A stretch of 47,377 nt of DNA from CAYUMU01 sp964445985 (GCA_964445985.1 CAYUMU010000054.1:1-47377); one strand, 5' to 3'; numbered from the stretch's first letter, positions 16,642 to 25,764 are shown. The notes: generated by a model not told the origin, from the letters alone. Program-made: numbers and translations.

Positions 16642-18225
16642 ATGCGCGGCAGCATGGATTTGAGCCGTCATGAAATTGAAGTGGAGCGGGTACTGAGGAA
16701 CACCTCTCCCGCGGTTCTGTACGAGGCCGCCGTGCGCCACGACGGCGGCGCCATTAGCTCCACCGGGGCCCTGATCGCCATGTCGGGCGTGAAAACCGGC
16801 CGCAGCCCCAAAGACAAACGGATTGTCGATCATCCCGACAGTTCGGCCAATATCTGGTGGGGAAATGTCAATATTCGCATGGACGAGCGGACTTTTCTCA
16901 CCAATCGGCAGCGGGCCATCGATTATTTGAACACCCGTCCGCGGTTGTACGTGATCGATGCCTACGCCGGCTGGGATCCGGCGTATCGACTGAAGGTGCG
17001 GGTGATTTGCGCCCGGCCGTACCATGCGCTGTTCATGCACAACATGCTGATTCGCCCCACGGAGGACGAACTGGCCGAATTCGGGGAGCCCGACTTTGTG
17101 ATCTTCAACGCGGGGCAGTTTTCGGCCAATAAGTACACGGCCCAAATGTCTTCGCCCACGAGCGTGGATTTGAGCTTCGAACGAAAAGAGTTCGTGATTT
17201 TGGGAACGGAATACGCTGGAGAAATGAAGAAGGGCGTATTCACGATTATGAACTACCTGATGCCCAAGCAGGGCGTGCTTTCGATGCATTGCTCGGCCAA
17301 TGAGGGGGCTGACGGCGACGTGTCGCTGTTCTTTGGCCTTTCGGGAACCGGCAAGACCACGCTCAGCGCCGACCCTCGCCGCAAACTGATTGGCGACGAT
17401 GAACATGGCTGGACCGATACGGGCGTGTTCAATATTGAAGGGGGCTGCTATGCCAAGTGCATTGGCCTCTCGCGGGAAAAAGAGCCTGAGATTTACGATG
17501 CCATTCGCTTTGGCACGGTGCTGGAGAACGTGGTCTTTGACAACAATAGCCGCGTGGTCGATTACTTCGCTGACACCATTACCGAGAATACGCGAGCCAG
17601 CTACGTGCTGGAGGCGATCGCCAACGCCAAGTTGCCGGCGGTGGGGGTTCACCCCAGCAATGTGATTTTTCTCACGGCCGATGCCTTTGGCGTGCTGCCC
17701 CCCGTGAGCCGGCTCACGCCCGAGCAGGCCATGTATCATTTTGTGAGCGGATATACGGCCAAGGTGGCTGGCACGGAGATGGGCGTGACCGAACCGCAAG
17801 CCACGTTTTCGGCCTGCTTTGGCGCGGCCTTCATGGTGTGGCATCCGCTCAAGTACGCGGAGTTGCTCGCCGAGAAGTTGAAAGCACACAATGCCCAAGC
17901 CTGGCTGGTGAACACCGGTTGGACCGGCGGCGGCTATGGCGAGGGCAAACGTATCAATCTGGCTTACACCCGGGCTACCATCGACGCCATTCACAATGGC
18001 AGCCTGAACGACGCGGAAATGCAGACCGATCCCGTGTTTGGTCTGGCCGTGCCCAAGAGTTGCCCTGGCGTGCCGGGTGAACTGCTGATGCCGCGCGACG
18101 CCTGGGCCGATAAGCCAGCTTACGACGCGGCCGCGGCCAAGCTGGCGGAACTGTTCAAGAAGAACTATGAGCAGTTTGCAGCGGCCGGCAGGAGCATGCC
18201 CAACGGCGCGGGACCAACAGCATGA
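16642..18225 (+). CDS. pckA: phosphoenolpyruvate carboxykinase (ATP)
   Basis: The enzyme converts oxaloacetate and ATP to phosphoenolpyruvate, CO2 and ADP, the first committed step of gluconeogenesis, in the cytoplasm. The protein has 527 residues, the usual length for the ATP-dependent family. The diagnostic P-loop GLSGTGKTT is at 232-240, followed closely by a DDEHGW metal-site segment; the early SGVKTGRSPKDK and the later EGGCYAKCI and NTGWTGGGYGEG blocks match the family. ATG 16642 is preferred over upstream starts because GGAG lies about ten bases before it. The stop overlaps the CitG-like gene by ATGA, so the two are probably co-translated, though a functional link is not known. Confidence 0.96.
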   Translation: MRGSMDLSRHEIEVERVLRNTSPAVLYEAAVRHDGGAISSTGALIAMSGVKTGRSPKDKRIVDHPDSSANIWWGNVNIRMDERTFLTNRQRAIDYLNTRPRLYVIDAYAGWDPAYRLKVRVICARPYHALFMHNMLIRPTEDELAEFGEPDFVIFNAGQFSANKYTAQMSSPTSVDLSFERKEFVILGTEYAGEMKKGVFTIMNYLMPKQGVLSMHCSANEGADGDVSLFFGLSGTGKTTLSADPRRKLIGDDEHGWTDTGVFNIEGGCYAKCIGLSREKEPEIYDAIRFGTVLENVVFDNNSRVVDYFADTITENTRASYVLEAIANAKLPAVGVHPSNVIFLTADAFGVLPPVSRLTPEQAMYHFVSGYTAKVAGTEMGVTEPQATFSACFGAAFMVWHPLKYAELLAEKLKAHNAQAWLVNTGWTGGGYGEGKRINLAYTRATIDAIHNGSLNDAEMQTDPVFGLAVPKSCPGVPGELLMPRDAWADKPAYDAAAAKLAELFKKNYEQFAAAGRSMPNGAGPTA

Positions 18226-19166
18226 CAGAGACGGAGTTGCCGCAACGCGAACCGCTGACGATTGCTCAGGCGGCGACGATGGCCTGTTTGCTGGAAGCTT
18301 CGGTCCCCAAGCCGGGCAACGTGCATCGCGGGGCCGACTTTGCCGACATGACCTATTACGACTTTGCCTTGAGCGCCGCCCTGATTGGCCCGGCGATGGA
18401 AGAAGCCCAGCGCACCGGGCCAGGCCGGGCGGCACTGCGCGCGATGCAGGCCACGCGGGGCTGGGTGCCGTGCAATACGAACTTGGGGACCATTCTGCTG
18501 CTAGCGCCGTTGGCCGCGGCGGCTGGCAGGGCCAGTGGGCAATGGCGATCCCCAGGTTCAGCGAAGATTGCTCACACCTTGCCGGAGGTGCTTTCCTCGC
18601 TTACGGCCGACGATGCCGCGAACGTATATGAGGCGATTCGGGTGGCGGCGCCGGGCGGGTTGGGGAAAGTGCCTGAGGCGGATGTTTCCAACGTGGCCGA
18701 GCCTCCGGCCGATTTGCTATATGCGATGGGCCTGGCCGCGGATCGCGACCTGGTGGCCCGACAGTATGTGAATGGCTTTGCCGAGGTGCTGGGCTTTATT
18801 GTGCCGCGGTTGAGAGCGGCGCTGGTGGGCGAAGCGCATGGCGGATTGGAAGCGGTTGCATCGCCGCTGAGCTTGCCCGACGCCATTGTGTACACGGCCG
18901 TGGCGACGATGCGCGCCTATCCCGATAGCCTGATCGCGCGGAAATGCGGTGTGGAAGTGGCGGAGAAATCGGCGAAGTACGCAGGCCAGGTACTCGAGGC
19001 GGGGCCGCCGGGGAGCGAAGACTACTTTTCGGCGCTCGGCGACTTGGACTTTTGGCTACGCTCGGACGGCAACCGCCGCAACCCGGGGACGACGGCCGAC
19101 CTGATGGCTGCGGGGTTGTTTGTGGCGATTTGGGAGGGGGTGGTTGAGGGGCCGGTGCGGTGGTGA
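18222..19166 (+). CDS. triphosphoribosyl-dephospho-CoA synthase family protein (CitG-like)
   Basis: The protein has 314 residues. The N-terminal EASVPKPGNVHRG motif and the later helical segments match the CitG/MdcB family. Those enzymes join ATP-derived ribose to dephospho-CoA, making the prosthetic-group precursor of citrate or malonate lyases. No lyase subunit is in this window. CitG-like genes also occur in H4MPT biosynthesis clusters of methylotrophs and planctomycetes, and this window carries beta-RFAP synthase, DUF447 and ATP-grasp genes of that kind at 25.8-28.8 kb. A role there seems more likely than lyase activation, but this is inference. The start overlaps the pckA stop by four bases. 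Confidence 0.85.
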   Translation: MTETELPQREPLTIAQAATMACLLEASVPKPGNVHRGADFADMTYYDFALSAALIGPAMEEAQRTGPGRAALRAMQATRGWVPCNTNLGTILLLAPLAAAAGRASGQWRSPGSAKIAHTLPEVLSSLTADDAANVYEAIRVAAPGGLGKVPEADVSNVAEPPADLLYAMGLAADRDLVARQYVNGFAEVLGFIVPRLRAALVGEAHGGLEAVASPLSLPDAIVYTAVATMRAYPDSLIARKCGVEVAEKSAKYAGQVLEAGPPGSEDYFSALGDLDFWLRSDGNRRNPGTTADLMAAGLFVAIWEGVVEGPVRW

Positions 19167-19295
19167 GGGGGTGACAAGCTAAGTTCACAATGACGGGTCA
19201 TCCGCCGATCTTTCGCGAATGAGATGGGGGGCACGGTGGGCGCGCAGCGTTCAATAAGCAAGCGATGCTAGCTACAAAGTGCTGTCCCTAGTCCC

Positions 19296-19871
19296 TTAAA
19301 AAATACCCGCGCCAAATCCGTCGGACGGCGGCGCCAGTTGCTCGTGGCTGTTGTGATGCGTGCCGTGCATGGTTTCTGGCGAGTGGACCGGCTTGTGGCT
19401 GTCTTGCTCGCCACGACTGTGCGGCGGCGGAGGGCTCACGCCTTCGATATCCAGGTCGTCATCGTAGTCGTCGTACTTCGACACGTAATCTGGCTGCTTG
19501 GCCTTCTCCAATTCTTCATGATAGGCCTCGACAACCCGCTTCTGGATCACCTCGCGGCAGAGCGAATTGATCGGGTGGGCGATGTCGGCATAGAGTTTGG
19601 CCCGACCGTCTTCCGAGCGGTTGCTGGCGTCGCGCGGCACGCGGTTGCCGCACTGGTTGCAATACACGGCGCGAAGGTGATTCTTCGAGCCGCAATGGCT
19701 GCAATGCGAGGTTAACTTGCGGCTGGGCATGGCCACGAACGGCCCGCTGGAGCCTTCGATAATTTTCAGATCGCGGACCACGAAGCTGTGGTCGAAGGTA
19801 ACGCTGCAAAATGCCCTGAGGCGTTCGCTCGGGTCGTCCATCAGCTTGATGCGTACTTCAGTGATTTCCAC
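19296..19871 (-). CDS. spoVG: SpoVG family protein with inserted zinc ribbon
   Basis: The protein has 191 residues from GTG 19871, chosen because AAGGAG precedes it by six bases. Residues 1-52 match the first half of SpoVG (EITEVRIKL, FDHSFVVRDLKIIEG, PFVAMPS), and about 92-125 match its second half (DIAHPINS, then an alpha helix). Between them sits a Cys4 zinc ribbon (C57, C60, C71, C74), absent from the roughly 95-residue Firmicutes proteins. An acidic, Pro/His-rich tail follows. SpoVG proteins bind nucleic acids and regulate diverse processes. The gene lies 26 bases after ispE on the same strand; in Bacillus, spoVG also lies near ispE. The N-terminal extension open to 19988 overlaps ispE and is rejected. 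Confidence 0.88.
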   Translation of the reverse strand: MEITEVRIKLMDDPSERLRAFCSVTFDHSFVVRDLKIIEGSSGPFVAMPSRKLTSHCSHCGSKNHLRAVYCNQCGNRVPRDASNRSEDGRAKLYADIAHPINSLCREVIQKRVVEAYHEELEKAKQPDYVSKYDDYDDDLDIEGVSPPPPHSRGEQDSHKPVHSPETMHGTHHNSHEQLAPPSDGFGAGIF

Positions 19872-19897
19872 GGCGTTCTCCTTGTCGCAGTTCCTCG

Positions 19898-20866
19898 TCA
19901 GATGCCGGTTGCAGTGGAGAAGACAGATGCCCAACCACGATGGCGAAGCAGAGCGGCCACTCGCCGCGCATCGCGGTCGTTTCGACACAAACCAAAATAA
20001 CTGCTGCCGCTCCCGCTCATTTGATGCCCCAGCACGCCCGCTTTGGCAAAATCGGCAGCCAGGCGCTCGACCACGGGCGACAACTGTTCCGCCGCCGGTT
20101 GCAGCCGATTGTGCAAGCGCTGGGCAATCTGGCCTAACTGGCCCGACCGCAGCGCCTCCATCAACGGATCGCTGGCAATGGGGTCCGAGACAGAATTCCT
20201 TTCGCGTGGCGATTTGCCTGACGATTCGCCCTCGCTATCCGCGGGTTGGCAGCGCGCGTACACCTCCGCGGTGCTCAGGCCCACTCCCGGATGAACCACC
20301 ACGCACGACAGCCGCGGCATGCCGGCAAGCGGTTCAATTATTTCGCCTCGTCCGCGACACATGGCCCAACCGTCCGCGAGAAAAAAGGGAACATCGCTAC
20401 CGATTTCGGCGGCCAACGCCATTAGTTTTGACTGGCTCCACTGCAATCCCCAGGCAAGATTCGCCGCCAACAGGGCCGCTGCAGCGTCGCTCGACCCGCC
20501 CCCGAGCCCCGCAAACACGGGAATCCGCTTGATCAACTGCAGGCTCGCCGTGGCTTCCACGCCGGCCTTGGTTCGCAACAACTCCACGGCACGCAGCGCC
20601 GTATTGCGGCTGTCTTGAGGCAACGCAGGGCAAGTCGATGGCTGCAGTCCGCTCGCCCAGCGACAATCAAAACCTATCGGGTTCGCGACCTGTTCCGCGC
20701 GCGCCGCACCCGCCCGGAATACGAGGGTGTCATACACGCGGATGGGGCACATGAGCGTTTCCAGCTCGTGAAACCCGTCGTTACGCTTATGGAAAATCTC
20801 CAGATGCAGATTCAGCTTGGCAGGCGTCCAAACCTCAATGGCCGCAGCCAGCCGACGAATCCGCAT
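19898..20866 (-). CDS. ispE: 4-diphosphocytidyl-2-C-methyl-D-erythritol kinase
   Basis: IspE phosphorylates CDP-methylerythritol with ATP in the MEP route to isoprenoid precursors. The 322-residue protein shows GHMP-kinase features: PAKLNLHLEI near residue 15, RNDGFHELET, the ATP-binding loop VFAGLGGGSSDAAAALL (around 110-127), the SDVPFFL block, and a C-terminal MSGSGSSYFGL motif. The ATG at 20866 gives about ten extra residues before the domain; a start closer to PAKLNL is possible. It is probably transcribed with spoVG. Confidence 0.93.
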   Translation of the reverse strand: MRIRRLAAAIEVWTPAKLNLHLEIFHKRNDGFHELETLMCPIRVYDTLVFRAGAARAEQVANPIGFDCRWASGLQPSTCPALPQDSRNTALRAVELLRTKAGVEATASLQLIKRIPVFAGLGGGSSDAAAALLAANLAWGLQWSQSKLMALAAEIGSDVPFFLADGWAMCRGRGEIIEPLAGMPRLSCVVVHPGVGLSTAEVYARCQPADSEGESSGKSPRERNSVSDPIASDPLMEALRSGQLGQIAQRLHNRLQPAAEQLSPVVERLAADFAKAGVLGHQMSGSGSSYFGLCRNDRDARRVAALLRHRGWASVFSTATGI

Positions 20867-21057
20867 CGATGGATCGCTATGCTAAGTGCAAAATGGGAAC
20901 GAAACGCCGCGCTGACGAGCCGCGTCGCTCAGAGAACAAAACTCAAAGAACGCCTTGAACAGGGCAATCTGTGATATGGGCGGCCGGCTAGTCTGAATCT
21001 GCCAGCACCGGGGGTTGATCTTACCCCATCCCCCCGCATGGGTCAAGAAATTGCTCG

Positions 21058-21366
21058 TTAGAGCGCCGAGCGAGCGTCAACAGCGCTGGCAATGTATTGA
21101 TCACCGTTCAATTCGGCGGCGACGCGGGCCACGTGGCCGGCCATCAAGTCTGCCAACCGTGCCGGCTTGCCTTCCAGGGTGATCTTGGTTTCTGCATTGA
21201 CGACAAATTCTTGCTGCACTTCACCGACCATCATCACCAGTTTGCCGTCGCCAGAACTCACGACTTTGCCGTTGAATTCTTGCGCCGCTTCGGCCGCCGT
21301 GGGTACGAGCAGAGCGACCGCGATCGTGAATGCCGCCACAGCGGCCGAGCGATAAGTAGTAATCAT
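21058..21366 (-). CDS. small exported protein of unknown function
   Basis: The protein has 102 residues with a good Sec signal peptide (hydrophobic Ala/Val core, cleavage after AEA near residue 28). The mature part of about 74 residues has alternating strands (EFNGKVVSSGDGKLVMMV, then QEFVVNAETKITLEGK, then GHVARVAAEL), suggesting a small beta-barrel such as an OB-like fold. Similar short exported proteins are common in planctomycetes. The function is unknown. Confidence 0.75.
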   Translation of the reverse strand: MITTYRSAAVAAFTIAVALLVPTAAEAAQEFNGKVVSSGDGKLVMMVGEVQQEFVVNAETKITLEGKPARLADLMAGHVARVAAELNGDQYIASAVDARSAL

Positions 21367-21725
21367 GGTTTGATCCTCCCAGGGAAGAAACTCACGCTGC
21401 TTGCGCGTTGCCTTTCTTGAAGCGCGGCGCGCGACGAGTGGTCAGCGGCGTGAGTCGGCCGAACTGGTTGCTTAGCGATCAACTGCCCTAGGCCAGAAAC
21501 GCTCGGGGCCGCTGTTTGGCTAGCAACCAACAACCCCTGAAAGCAGGGCAACTTTCGGGCCGAACAGGAAAGTGGCCTCCCGAAATCGCCGCAAGTCCCT
21601 TTGGCAACGGTGCGAAAGGGCTGCCCATCCGCCGGAAAGATGTGAGACAAAAAGCGGGGCGGTCAGAGCCTGCGATCCCAGGGTGTCGCGAGCTTCGGCC
21701 CCCCGCTTTCGTCGATGGTGAACAG
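21367..21725. other. region without a supported gene
   Basis: About 360 bases between the small exported protein and the DUF1080 gene, both on the reverse strand. A reverse frame at 21363-21650 has no domain or signal and overlaps the neighbouring start, so I do not call it. Confidence 0.4.
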
Positions 21726-23072
21726 CTATTCGCTGATGGGGCGAATCGAGATATTGCGAAACTGCACGGGGCTGGAGTGGCCCGCGAAGCCGAAGTGGCC
21801 CGAAGTGCGGTCTTTGCCTGGGTGCGGTGAGCCGGCCATGTACTCGTTGATTTTGGACAAGTCGGCATCCAGAATCCGAAAGCCGTTGAGATCCACGCGA
21901 ACCGTCGAACCATTCACGGTGACCTGCTGAAAGTTCCACTCGCCGGTCGGCCGCAAGTAGCCGCGGCGGGCTCCCGCGATGCCGTAAGCCGAACCGTGAA
22001 CCTGTCGCGGATCGAGCTTGGCGTAACGGGGATCTTCGGTATCGAGCACTTGCAGCTCGCACATGCCCACATAGGCCGTGTCGCCCTTGCCGGGGTAGCG
22101 AATCGCCAAGCCATTGTTGCCGCCGGGAGGGAGCTTGAACTCCAGCTTGACCTCAAAGTTATCGTACTCGTCCTCGGTATAGATCGTGCCGCCTTTGCCT
22201 TGCTTGCACACGATCGCGCCATCGACGACCTGATAGTTTTCGATGGGGCCGGCCCAGCCCGCGAAATCTTGGCCGTTGAAGATGCTCTTGGATTGCGATT
22301 GAGCGCCCTTCTTGCTCAGACTTTCGCGCTCCAAAATCGCGTTGGCCTCTTCAGCCGGGATCTCGCGAAGGAAGATATTGCGCCAGCGGATCTCGCCGCC
22401 GTGGGTTTGCAACTCGAGGGGGCCAACCTTGGGGAGCGGGCCGCTGCGATCGAAGTAGTTTTCCAGCCGGGCGTGATCGACCACCAGCTTATCGTTGAGA
22501 AAAATGGTCACATACTCGCCGACCATCACAATCCGAAAGTGATTCCATTCGCCCAGCGGCTTGTCGGCCAGCACCAACGGGTCTTTGCCCTTGGCGCCTT
22601 TGCTGTTGTTCCACAGGCCGCCCGAGCCCTTGTCGGCGCCCAGGTTCCACTTGCCGGCCTCTTCGCGTGAATCCCAGATTTGCACCTGCGGAATACCGCG
22701 GAGATAAATGCCGCTGTCGGCGTTGGGCACGGTCTTGTAGTCGATCAGCAGTTCAAAGTCGCCATAGTTCTTGTCGGTGGAGAGGTACAGGCCAAACCCG
22801 TCGTTGACCAGTTCGCCGTTCTCCACGGTCCAATGCTGGCGAATGTCTTCCAGGCTGGCCTCGCGCTTCTTGGCCAGTTCGTCCGGGGAGAGCGCCATCC
22901 ACTTGGCTGGGTCTTCGGTCTTGAGTCCCCACCAGCCGGAGAGGTCTTTGCCGTTGAAGATGGCCGTGAAGCCTTCGGGCAGATTCGCCGCCGCTGGCTT
23001 CGCGTCGTCCGCCTGCACCAGGCCGCCCATGCTCCATAGCAGCAGAAGGGTTAACACCGAGCGCTGTTTCAT
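21726..23072 (-). CDS. exported protein with two DUF1080 domains
   Basis: The protein has 448 residues with a signal peptide (MKQRSVLTLLLLW start, cleavage near VQA). It contains two copies of the DUF1080 (3-keto-disaccharide hydrolase) jelly-roll domain, at about 30-225 and 250-448. Both have the FNGxDxxGW opening, the GGLWN or GNNGLAIRYP-type carbohydrate-facing stretches and an RNI-type closing strand. The family is strongly expanded in planctomycetes and verrucomicrobia and is tied to polysaccharide breakdown. ATG 23072 is chosen because GGGAG lies upstream and the signal peptide starts there; the open frame to 23309 is not credible. Confidence 0.88.
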   Translation of the reverse strand: MKQRSVLTLLLLWSMGGLVQADDAKPAAANLPEGFTAIFNGKDLSGWWGLKTEDPAKWMALSPDELAKKREASLEDIRQHWTVENGELVNDGFGLYLSTDKNYGDFELLIDYKTVPNADSGIYLRGIPQVQIWDSREEAGKWNLGADKGSGGLWNNSKGAKGKDPLVLADKPLGEWNHFRIVMVGEYVTIFLNDKLVVDHARLENYFDRSGPLPKVGPLELQTHGGEIRWRNIFLREIPAEEANAILERESLSKKGAQSQSKSIFNGQDFAGWAGPIENYQVVDGAIVCKQGKGGTIYTEDEYDNFEVKLEFKLPPGGNNGLAIRYPGKGDTAYVGMCELQVLDTEDPRYAKLDPRQVHGSAYGIAGARRGYLRPTGEWNFQQVTVNGSTVRVDLNGFRILDADLSKINEYMAGSPHPGKDRTSGHFGFAGHSSPVQFRNISIRPISE

Positions 23073-23504
23073 CGTTGTAGCTCCCAGAAGTTTCAATGGG
23101 TTGCCGCCAGGCCCCCGTGGGCGAAAGCAGCAAAGATGGAATGGATTGTGGAATGAGGGCGCGGGCGCCGACCGCCTCTCGCGCCCCGCGAAAGTTTTCC
23201 TATCGTAGCCATCGGCGCGGCCCAAGGCGAGCAATCGCTGGCAGAAGTCGGCCGCGGACAATCGCCACGCACGCCAGGGCTTCGCGGCGGCTTTGTCCCA
23301 TTCTGCCATAAAACAATGAATTCTGTCCGTGGGCCTGTTACAGTCGCACTAGGATTTTCGCCGCCCCGCCAGCCCCCGGCCGCCAGTACTCGGCGCGCTT
23401 CGCAGTAGGCCAGACTTGCGCCCGCCAGGGCTCAAAGTGGGGGGGGCGATTGACCAACCGTGCTTCGCAACGCTCATAGTTCTTATTCGCTACGAGAGGC
23501 CGCC
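23073..23504. other. divergent intergenic region, DUF1080 gene / phoD
   Basis: About 430 bases between divergent genes. It should contain both promoters, but no convincing boxes or operator repeats could be picked out. Confidence 0.4.
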
Positions 23505-25001
23505 ATGGATCGCGAATCGTACCCCGCTGTTTCCCTCAATCGCCGCAAGTTCATCGCCGGAACCTCGGGGATCGTTGTCGGCTCGATGGCGGCCGGATCG
23601 CTGTTGCCGGCTTCCGCGGCGCTGGGAGCGCCCGGCGCGGCGGCGTATCAGGCCATGGGAACCCGCGTGGGCGAAGCGACCGACACCAGCGCCATTGTGT
23701 GGACGCGGCTGACCGCCGCCCCCACGCGCCTGGCCGATGGCTACGTGTTCCAGGGCCGCCCCCAACCCCGCAAAAAGGGCGAACCGCCCGAAGTCACCAT
23801 GCCGGTCGACGAACTGGAAGGCGCCTGCCCCGGCATCGCCGGCAACGTGCGACTGCGCTACGGCGTCCAGCCCGACCTCAGCGACGCCCAAACGACCGAC
23901 TGGGTGAATGTGTCCGCCGCCGGCGATTACATCCACCAGTTCGAGCTCACCGGCTTGCAGCCCAACTCCACGTATTACTACGAAAGCCAGGCCGCGTTTT
24001 CCGAAGGTTCGCCACAAAGCACCGTTCGCGGCCAGTTCGAAACGGCCCCCGCGGCCCAATCGCCGAGCGACTTTCGCTTTTGCGTGATGACCTGCCAAGG
24101 CTATCGCGATCGAGGGCACGCCGACGGCCATGGCATCTACCCTTCCATGCAGGCCCTCCAGCCCAAATTCACCTGCCTGACGGGCGACCTGGTGTACTAC
24201 GACGGCGATGCGCCGGGCGCGGTCTCGCAACGTCTGGCCAGGTATCACTGGGAGCGGATGTTCAGCCTGCCTCGGTTGGTGGAGTTCCATCGACAAGTGG
24301 GCACGTATTGGCTCAAAGACGATCACGACACGCTCGACAACGATGCCTGGCCGGGCCAGAAGGCAGGCGAGCTGACTTACGCCCAAGGCCAGGAAATTTT
24401 TCGCCAGCAGGCGCCGCTGCACGCGGGACCGAGCTATCGCACCTATCGCTGGGGACGCGATCTGCAAGTGTGGTTCACCGACAGCCGCGACCATCGCTCG
24501 CCCAACAACATGAAAGATGGGCCGGATAAAACCATCTGGGGCGACGAGCAAAAAACCTGGTTCAAAAAGACCGTGCAAGCGAGCGACGCCACGTGGAAGA
24601 TCCTGGTCAGCCCCAATCCGCTGGTCGGCCCCGACCGCAAGAACAAGAACGACAACCACGCCAACGCCGGCTTTTCCCACGAGGGCGATGAAATCCGCGC
24701 CTGGCTGCTGGAGAATGTGCCGAGCAACTTCTTCGTGATTTGCGGCGACCGGCACTGGCAGTACCACTCGGTGCATCCCACCACCGGCGTGCAAGAATTC
24801 TCAGTCGGCGCGGCCAGCGACGAGCACGCCGGAGGCACGCCGGGCGAAGATAAGTCCATCCACCGCTTCCATCGCGTGAAGGGCGGATTCTTATCCGTCA
24901 CGCTCAAGCCCGAAGGCAATCAGAGCACGCTCACCTTTCGGCTGCACGCCGTGAATGGCGACGTGGTCTACGAATTCCAGCCGCCGACTGCCAAGGTGTA
25001 G
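23505..25001 (+). CDS. phoD: alkaline phosphatase D family protein, Tat-exported
   Basis: PhoD enzymes are exported phosphodiesterases/phosphomonoesterases that use Ca and Fe and release phosphate from organic phosphates. The protein has 498 residues. A twin-arginine signal NRRKFIAG at 12-19 is followed by a hydrophobic stretch. An Ig-like N-terminal domain (about 45-185) precedes the metallophosphatase domain, with GDLVYYDGDAPG, KDDHDTLDND, FTDSRDHRSPNN and CGDRHWQYHS as metal-binding blocks. ATG 23505 is preferred because GAGAGG precedes it and the Tat signal follows. Phosphate regulation is plausible, but no Pho box was identified. Confidence 0.92.
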   Translation: MDRESYPAVSLNRRKFIAGTSGIVVGSMAAGSLLPASAALGAPGAAAYQAMGTRVGEATDTSAIVWTRLTAAPTRLADGYVFQGRPQPRKKGEPPEVTMPVDELEGACPGIAGNVRLRYGVQPDLSDAQTTDWVNVSAAGDYIHQFELTGLQPNSTYYYESQAAFSEGSPQSTVRGQFETAPAAQSPSDFRFCVMTCQGYRDRGHADGHGIYPSMQALQPKFTCLTGDLVYYDGDAPGAVSQRLARYHWERMFSLPRLVEFHRQVGTYWLKDDHDTLDNDAWPGQKAGELTYAQGQEIFRQQAPLHAGPSYRTYRWGRDLQVWFTDSRDHRSPNNMKDGPDKTIWGDEQKTWFKKTVQASDATWKILVSPNPLVGPDRKNKNDNHANAGFSHEGDEIRAWLLENVPSNFFVICGDRHWQYHSVHPTTGVQEFSVGAASDEHAGGTPGEDKSIHRFHRVKGGFLSVTLKPEGNQSTLTFRLHAVNGDVVYEFQPPTAKV

Positions 25002-25036
25002 GGATTAAGAACTTAAGGGAGTCGCTGTAGACGTCA

Positions 25037-25056
25037 ATTCCCGCGGATGCGGGAAT
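25037..25056. repeat. short hairpin repeat (copy 1), possible terminator
   Basis: A perfect eight-base stem ATTCCCGC / GCGGGAAT encloses a four-base loop. It lies between the convergent ends of phoD and mscL. Related copies occur at 27046-27097 and 32742-32771. Confidence 0.6.
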
Positions 25057-25138
25057 CCAGTTGCGGCGGGTACGACTCTGCAATCAACGTCGGCTTTTGC
25101 ACAAACAACACAGCAGGAAGTTATTCCTCGGCCCGACC

Positions 25139-25570
25139 CTACGGTGTCGCCGGAGACTCCAACTGCGAAGTGCAGCTAGGGCAGCGGCTCGCTTTCACAT
25201 CGATCACCGACATGCAATAAGGGCAACCCTTGGTTGTCGAAGGCTTGGGAGCCTCTTGCCGTTTCATCTTGTTCATCTGACGGATGACCAAGAAGATGAC
25301 GAAGGCCACGATGATGAAATCGAGCACGTTGTTGATGAACGCGCCATAGTTGATCACCACGGCTTCGGACTCCGCCGTCTTTTCCTTCAGCACGTACGAA
25401 AAGCTGGAGAAATCCACATTGCCCAGAATCATGCCAATGGGCGGCATCACCACGTCGTTGACCAGCGAGGTGACAATCTTGCCAAAGGCCGCGCCAATGA
25501 TAATGCCCACGGCCATGTCAACCACGTTGCCGCGGACGGCGAAGTCTTTGAATTCTTTGAACATGCCCAT
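25139..25570 (-). CDS. mscL: large-conductance mechanosensitive channel with zinc ribbon
   Basis: MscL opens under high membrane tension and protects the cell from hypo-osmotic shock. The protein has 143 residues. The N-terminal amphipathic helix and TM1 (FKDFAVRGNVVDMAVGII, about 8-42), the periplasmic loop and TM2 (about 74-98) match the family. The usual C-terminal cytoplasmic helix is extended by a Cys4 zinc ribbon (C116, C119, C130, C133), which is not present in E. coli MscL. The gene converges on phoD. Confidence 0.94.
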   Translation of the reverse strand: MGMFKEFKDFAVRGNVVDMAVGIIIGAAFGKIVTSLVNDVVMPPIGMILGNVDFSSFSYVLKEKTAESEAVVINYGAFINNVLDFIIVAFVIFLVIRQMNKMKRQEAPKPSTTKGCPYCMSVIDVKASRCPSCTSQLESPATP

Positions 25571-25764
25571 GGTGTGCGGCCTTTGCGTAAATGTGACGGA
25601 TAAGAACGTCGCCCGACGTAGCGCAGTTTACCCACCATCTGAACGGCCGAAACACAGATTTACCCCGCGCGCCAGCAAAAGTAGGCATTGTGACCAATAC
25701 GTATTTTTTGGCAAAGGCATATTTTTTTGAGAGAGTTTAGCGAGGCTGGGAGCTTTCGATTGCA

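Noticed and set aside
16621..18435. Reverse open frame of 604 codons opposite pckA
   Set aside because: Antisense shadow of the PEP carboxykinase gene, which has all family motifs.
18222..19166. CitG-like gene as part of a citrate lyase operon
   Set aside because: No citD, citE, citF, citC or citX genes are next to it.
23490..24794. Reverse open frame of 434 codons opposite phoD
   Set aside because: Antisense shadow of the PhoD gene; no signal or domain.
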